A stretch of DNA of 16,960 nucleotides from Candidatus Zhuqueibacterota bacterium (GTDB taxonomy: Bacteria; Zhuqueibacterota; Zhuqueibacteria; Oceanimicrobiales; Oceanimicrobiaceae): positions 3,411-20,370 of the forward strand of contig JAABYK010000189.1 of the NCBI GenBank assembly GCA_011775825.1. The letters run 5' to 3'. The position numbers and the translations under genes were made by a program. The notes below the pieces were generated by a model. The model saw nothing but the letters and a program-made list of their open reading frames with translations. It searched no databases and had not been told where the DNA came from. Shown here piece after piece: positions 13,364 to 16,960 of this stretch. Every line of letters starts with the position of its first letter. Position 1 is the stretch's first letter.

Positions 13364-15934
13364 ATGAATCGTCGTAGAATTTGCAGTCTATTCAGTCTCG
13401 GCATTTTTTTGTTCGGTCTTTCTAGCTGCACGCAGCAGAACGATCGCAAAATCAGGTTAGCCAACACGGAATCCGATCGCAACGGAAGCGTACAGGCCGC
13501 TGCCACAGTATTAGATGTCACGCCGGAGCAGCAGCATACCATCGCCATCCTGCCATTTGAAAATGCTACCGAGAATGAAAGCCTGGATTGGCTGAGTCGC
13601 GGATTGGCGGACATGCTTGCGACAAAATTATCCCAGTCACACTACATAAATGTGGTCGCAATGACTCGTTTGTACGCTAGTCTGAATCAAATTGATAATG
13701 ACACCGAAGATATCTCTGATCTGTCAACGGCTCTGAAAGCAGCTCGACAGGCCGATGTTAAAACGCTCATTACCGGCTCTTTCTATCAGGAAGAAAGCGC
13801 AATTAAGATCTATGCAGTGCTGCGGGACGTTAGCTCCGAAAACGTCCTGAGAAAAGAATATGTGCAAGGACCAAACCTAGAGCGCATCTTTATCATGGTT
13901 GACGACCTCTCGGATCGGCTCCGGAGCAATCTGCGTCACGACCTGGAAGCCCCACCCGAGACAAAATCATTAGCAGCCATGACTCAATCGGTTGAAGCCT
14001 TTCGCTGTTATTCCAAGGCTTTGGAAAGCATGGACAAATTCGCCTATGCCGAAGCCGAAACCTGCTTAACCAAGGCCATTGAGATAGACAGCACGTTTGC
14101 CAAAGCTTATTTGCTCTTGGGCAAAGTGAAATTACGAATGGGCGATTCAGAAGCGGCCCAAACTGCCATAAATCAGGCCGACCGCTTTGCAGAGAAGCTT
14201 TCCGAACCCGATCGCATATGGTTGAGTTTTTACAAATGTGAACTGACGGGCGACATCAACGGCATCCTGGAATCCATGAAACAATTGCTGCAATATGAGC
14301 CCAATGACCCCGAGACCCGAATGCAATTGGCAGAATTGCATTTGCTTTTGAAGGACTATGATCGCGCCCTTTCTGAATACGAGATGATTTTGGATATCGA
14401 CCCGAAACAAAAGCTGGCTTACAATCAGGTGGCCTACATTCATGCCTACCGCGGCGATTTTAAGACCGCCCTCAAATATCTCGATAAGTATGCGAACATC
14501 GCACCGGACGAGCCCAATCCACATGATAGCAAAGGGGAAGTGCTGATGATGGCCGGACGCATGCAAGAGGCCGCGGAGCAATTCAAGATGGCTTTGGCCA
14601 AGCGTCCCAGTTTTCATAGTTCGATCATGAACCTGTGCAATGTATACAGCGAACTGGATGAACTGGACCGAGCGCTTGAGTATTTCGATCAACGCATTTC
14701 CCAAGCTTCTAATCAGCACGAAAAGGCCTCGGCTTTCGTGAAACGTGCGGCTTTATTCTGGCGTTTTGGCAGAATAAGTAAGGCAGAGAAAGATCTGCAG
14801 CGCGCACGAGAAATGGACCCCACATCCGTTTACCCCGTGTTCATCGGTGGAGAAATGTATGAATCCATCGGCGATACGGCCGCAGCGCAGCAGCTTTATA
14901 AATCGTATGCCCACCGGAGTAAAGAACTTACCCAAAAAGAGGATTTAAATCCACATTTGATTGAGGGAATTCTCCGTTTTTGCATGAATGCGGATCTGCC
15001 TCCGGAAGAGGCCATTTCCATCCTCGAGAATTTAAATCGGTCGGAGACCCGGGAATTACTCAAGTTGCAATACGGCATGCTTTTGAGCATTCTTCATCTC
15101 AGAAATGGAGATTATGAAGAAGCGCTGCAATATTGTGAAGAAAAACGGGGAGAGCTTTTTGGACTGCTCGTACAATTTCCAAACCACGGTTGGAGCAACA
15201 CGTGGAAATATATCGTGGAAGCCGTTCAACTTGAGCCGAAGCAGGAGGAGCCGGACTTAACGTTTGTGACTAATCTCTTCCAGGCTGCTAAAAAGGCGGG
15301 GCGAAAAGATCTCCAGGTGATTGCGCGATTTATCAATGCACAGTACTTTTCCAGATATGGCGAAAGTCAAGAACTGTTATCCGTCTATCGAGAATTAGGG
15401 GCTCCGCTCGAAGAGCATTGGCGAGTCGTCGGTCCATTCGAAAATCGTTCTGGCTTTCATCGTCGTTTTCCGCCGGAGGAATCCATCGATTTGACGGCGA
15501 CTTATGAAAGCGCCGGTCGAAAGGTCAGATGGCAAAAAATGAACGATGGTACCTACGATGGTTACGTGAACTTGCGGACAGCATTGCAGCCGTCATCCTG
15601 GGCAGTCGGCTATGGACTTGTGTACATTCATTCGCCGGAAAAAAGAAAAGTTCAACTGCGATTGGCCACCGATGAGTCGTGCAAATTGTGGCTGAACGAC
15701 AAGCTCGTCTGGCAGGTTTATCGTCAAAAAGACGTCCCGTTGGATCATGACATCGTTTCTGTCTTCTTACATCCGGGTAACAACAAACTGCTCATCAAAG
15801 TCACAAACAGCGTTCGAGATTGGGGCTTCTATCTTCGCGTAACGGACGACAATGGGGACGGATTTCAAGACATCCGTTTCCGCGCCGCCGAGCTTGGCGA
15901 TCCCATCGCACTGCACGAGAGTGCAAGTGAGTGA
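13364..15934 (+). CDS. Lipoprotein with FlgO/TolB-like domain, TPR array and C-terminal beta module
   Basis: An 856-residue protein with no named homolog that I can give. The start is supported by GGAGAG 5 nt before ATG. A signal peptide ends in lipobox LSSC with C22, so it is probably membrane-anchored outside the cytoplasm. Residues about 58-200 (TIAILPFENATENESLDWLSRGLADMLATKL, ITGSF, KIYAVLRD) match the FlgO/TolB N-terminal type of fold often found before TPRs. Residues about 211-500 form a run of TPR-like helix pairs (FAKAYLLLGKVKLRMG; YDRALSEYEMILDIDP; GRMQEAAEQFKMALAKRP). From about 685 a different module begins with WRVVGPFEN. It continues through LATDESCKLWLNDKLVW to NKLLIKVTN, a beta-sandwich style seen in carbohydrate- or ligand-binding parts, and ends near a DDNGDG turn. 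A scaffold or sensing role is only an inference. Confidence 0.85.
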   Translation: MNRRRICSLFSLGIFLFGLSSCTQQNDRKIRLANTESDRNGSVQAAATVLDVTPEQQHTIAILPFENATENESLDWLSRGLADMLATKLSQSHYINVVAMTRLYASLNQIDNDTEDISDLSTALKAARQADVKTLITGSFYQEESAIKIYAVLRDVSSENVLRKEYVQGPNLERIFIMVDDLSDRLRSNLRHDLEAPPETKSLAAMTQSVEAFRCYSKALESMDKFAYAEAETCLTKAIEIDSTFAKAYLLLGKVKLRMGDSEAAQTAINQADRFAEKLSEPDRIWLSFYKCELTGDINGILESMKQLLQYEPNDPETRMQLAELHLLLKDYDRALSEYEMILDIDPKQKLAYNQVAYIHAYRGDFKTALKYLDKYANIAPDEPNPHDSKGEVLMMAGRMQEAAEQFKMALAKRPSFHSSIMNLCNVYSELDELDRALEYFDQRISQASNQHEKASAFVKRAALFWRFGRISKAEKDLQRAREMDPTSVYPVFIGGEMYESIGDTAAAQQLYKSYAHRSKELTQKEDLNPHLIEGILRFCMNADLPPEEAISILENLNRSETRELLKLQYGMLLSILHLRNGDYEEALQYCEEKRGELFGLLVQFPNHGWSNTWKYIVEAVQLEPKQEEPDLTFVTNLFQAAKKAGRKDLQVIARFINAQYFSRYGESQELLSVYRELGAPLEEHWRVVGPFENRSGFHRRFPPEESIDLTATYESAGRKVRWQKMNDGTYDGYVNLRTALQPSSWAVGYGLVYIHSPEKRKVQLRLATDESCKLWLNDKLVWQVYRQKDVPLDHDIVSVFLHPGNNKLLIKVTNSVRDWGFYLRVTDDNGDGFQDIRFRAAELGDPIALHESASE

Positions 15935-16124
15935 GGAAGTAAAAGCGTCTATAATTTGAGTTGGACTGTGCAGTTTTACTCAAAAGCCTATCTTGGCGAA
16001 CCATTTAGGGCTGAAGTTTAGGCCTTTGGAAAACACAAAGCGTAGAGCGGAGTGGCGAATTTTGTCACCTTTCGCTCTGCGCTTCACAACTTATCCCCGA
16101 ATCACTCGAGCCAAAGCCCTACCT

Positions 16125-16586
16125 TTAAACCACTTCGGGAGTCACCAGCAAGTTCACCAACCACTTCCCTTCGCTCTCCACGATTCCTACGATTCCGCCA
16201 TTGCGAAATTGTACCAGCGATCGCTCAGGATCATTCAGGACGAGGCGACTGGCGAAACGGTCTAAAAATGGTAAGTGTCCCACAAACATGAGTGTCTGCT
16301 TTTCGGGGATGACGGACTCCGCAAAGGCGTTCACATCATCGGTGGCACCCATCCCTGAAACGGCCACCACGCCATTTTCCGGCTTCAGTTGACTTCCGAA
16401 CATCTCGGCGGTTTCTTGAGCGCGTGTCTTGCCACTGTGGCGAATTTCTCTGACCTCAAGTTTGGCTTGTGCCGCCCACGCGGCTACTTTTTCGACATCC
16501 TTCTTGCCCTGATCCGTCAAAGGGCGTTCCGGAGCTTCATCTTTCGATTTGGCTATACCATGTTGGACTAAATAGATTTGGCTCAT
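16125..16586 (-). CDS. sixA: SixA-type phosphohistidine phosphatase (histidine phosphatase superfamily)
   Basis: A 153-residue histidine-phosphatase protein of SixA size. The catalytic motif at the N-terminus is LVQHG with H9, where the usual Arg is Gln. Other expected residues are present: R21 in ERPLTDQG, R55 in SGKTRAQETAE and H104 in FVGHLPFLDRF. SixA removes phosphate from His-containing phosphotransfer proteins. The start is well supported by GGAGGTGATAA just before the ATG, one of the best ribosome binding sites of the window. It stands alone, convergent with the lipoprotein gene. The superfamily is firm; the SixA role is inferred from length and motifs. Confidence 0.88.
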   Translation of the reverse strand: MSQIYLVQHGIAKSKDEAPERPLTDQGKKDVEKVAAWAAQAKLEVREIRHSGKTRAQETAEMFGSQLKPENGVVAVSGMGATDDVNAFAESVIPEKQTLMFVGHLPFLDRFASRLVLNDPERSLVQFRNGGIVGIVESEGKWLVNLLVTPEVV

Positions 16587-16768
16587 AATTTATCACCTCC
16601 ATAATTTAAGATAAGAAAATCAGCTCGATATTTCAAAAAATTATTTATTTAACGAATGAGGAATAGCCTGCAAGAATGCGTGTTGATGTTAAGAGATCGG
16701 AAGTCTCCGCTCGCAGAAGGTAGTCAACTGTGTCTTTTCCAATCTGATGTGACAAGCACCGATGGTTC

Positions 16769-16793
16769 TTTCCAATTTTTAAGTAATTGGAAA
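16769..16793. promoter_or_regulatory. 9-bp perfect inverted repeat, possible operator
   Basis: TTTCCAATT and AATTGGAAA surround a 7-nt centre. It lies about 60 bp before the candidate promoter and 150 bp before the gene that starts at the right edge. It could be a regulator site or a small hairpin. Confidence 0.3.
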
Positions 16794-16832
16794 CTTATAT
16801 ATTTTGACTGCAATTCTTAAATTTGAATGGAT

Positions 16833-16862
16833 ATTGTTGACAAGATAAATCCTTTATGTTTG
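16833..16862 (+). promoter_or_regulatory. Candidate FCB-type promoter
   Basis: TATGTTTG at 16855-16862 fits the TAnnTTTG -7 consensus known from Bacteroidetes, with ATTG (16833-16836) 18 nt upstream as a possible -33 element. A TTGACA at 16837-16842 lacks a good -10 at the right distance. Evidence is weak, since a single A/T-rich match can arise by chance. Confidence 0.25.
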
Positions 16863-16945
16863 ATCGTTGGAGAGTCTGAAGAAAGTAAATGATTTCATTT
16901 GCCCTTGGTGGGTATTTTATTTATGATTTATTGTGAGGAATTGAT

Positions 16946-16960
16946 ATGGAGGCTATACAA
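16946..16960 (+). CDS. Start of an unidentified gene cut by the window edge
   Basis: ATG GAG GCT ATA CAA reaches the end of the window. GAGGA at 16934-16938 lies at a good ribosome-binding distance. Only five codons are visible, so nothing can be said about function. Confidence 0.4.

Larger units (their letters stand above)
16587..16945. other. Intergenic region between divergent genes
   Basis: A/T-rich gap between sixA (minus) and a gene starting at 16946 (plus). It contains a perfect 9-bp inverted repeat TTTCCAATT/AATTGGAAA (16769-16777 and 16785-16793) and possible promoter elements near 16833-16862. No gene is seen. Confidence 0.5.

Noticed and set aside
14147..14719. Antisense frame (190 codons) inside the lipoprotein gene
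   Set aside because: Opposite the TPR region, whose repeats favour long antisense frames; no features of its own.
15993..16291. Plus-strand frames opposite the end of sixA
   Set aside because: They overlap sixA in antisense and lack coding signs.

Overview
This is a chromosomal bacterial window of moderate GC content. It carries a dense, mostly minus-strand housekeeping block (about 1-6290) followed by a looser stretch of accessory and signalling genes (about 6390-16590). The order tadA / SRP RNA / dnaX / ybaB / recR is an old conserved arrangement, known for example from Bacillus subtilis. The other genes suggest a Gram-negative, environmental lineage, possibly of the Calditrichota/FCB kind: a lipoprotein with a FlgO/TolB-like domain plus TPRs, a HAMP-GAF-SpoIIE phosphatase, and CAGGAT-type intergenic repeats. 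That placement is an impression from gene style, not a proof.

Region 1 (minus strand, read right to left). A sigma70-like promoter at 5520-5548 appears to drive a compact stable-RNA unit: tRNA-Glu(CTC), tRNA-Arg(ACG), tadA, tRNA-Ser(GGA), tRNA-Ser(CGA), tRNA-Ala(CGC), large-type SRP RNA. The protein gene tadA is wedged between tRNAs, with 4 nt separating it from the tRNA before it and 3 nt from the tRNA after it. TadA makes inosine-34 in tRNA-Arg(ACG), and that tRNA is the gene directly upstream, so enzyme and substrate share one precursor. The tRNA-Ala CCA end abuts the SRP RNA 5' end with no spacer. Next come a 157-bp MITE-like element with a 5-bp target duplication, then dnaX, ybaB and recR (replication and repair), then pgsA and pgpA (consecutive steps of phosphatidylglycerol synthesis). 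dnaX has an A8 run at the place where a gamma-type short product would be made.

Region 2 (5566-7330). A thiaminase II/TenA gene on the minus strand is followed by a decayed response-regulator receiver domain on the plus strand and a gene-poor stretch with small repeats.

Region 3 (7329-10494). A secreted protein of unknown function (perhaps an alpha/alpha-toroid enzyme) is followed by an aspartyl-protease gene that has lost its first catalytic half. Then comes a Nudix-fold protein whose catalytic glutamates are replaced by lysines.

Region 4 (10763-16586). It holds a membrane HAMP-GAF-PP2C (SpoIIE/RsbU-type) phosphatase, a 600-bp repeat-bearing gap, a large lipoprotein (FlgO-like domain, TPR array, C-terminal beta-rich module), and a SixA-like phosphohistidine phosphatase. 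The right edge has a hairpin, a weak promoter and the first codons of a further plus-strand gene.

The most unusual part is the tRNA-tadA-tRNA-SRP RNA unit. No CRISPR array, transposase, integrase or phage gene is visible.
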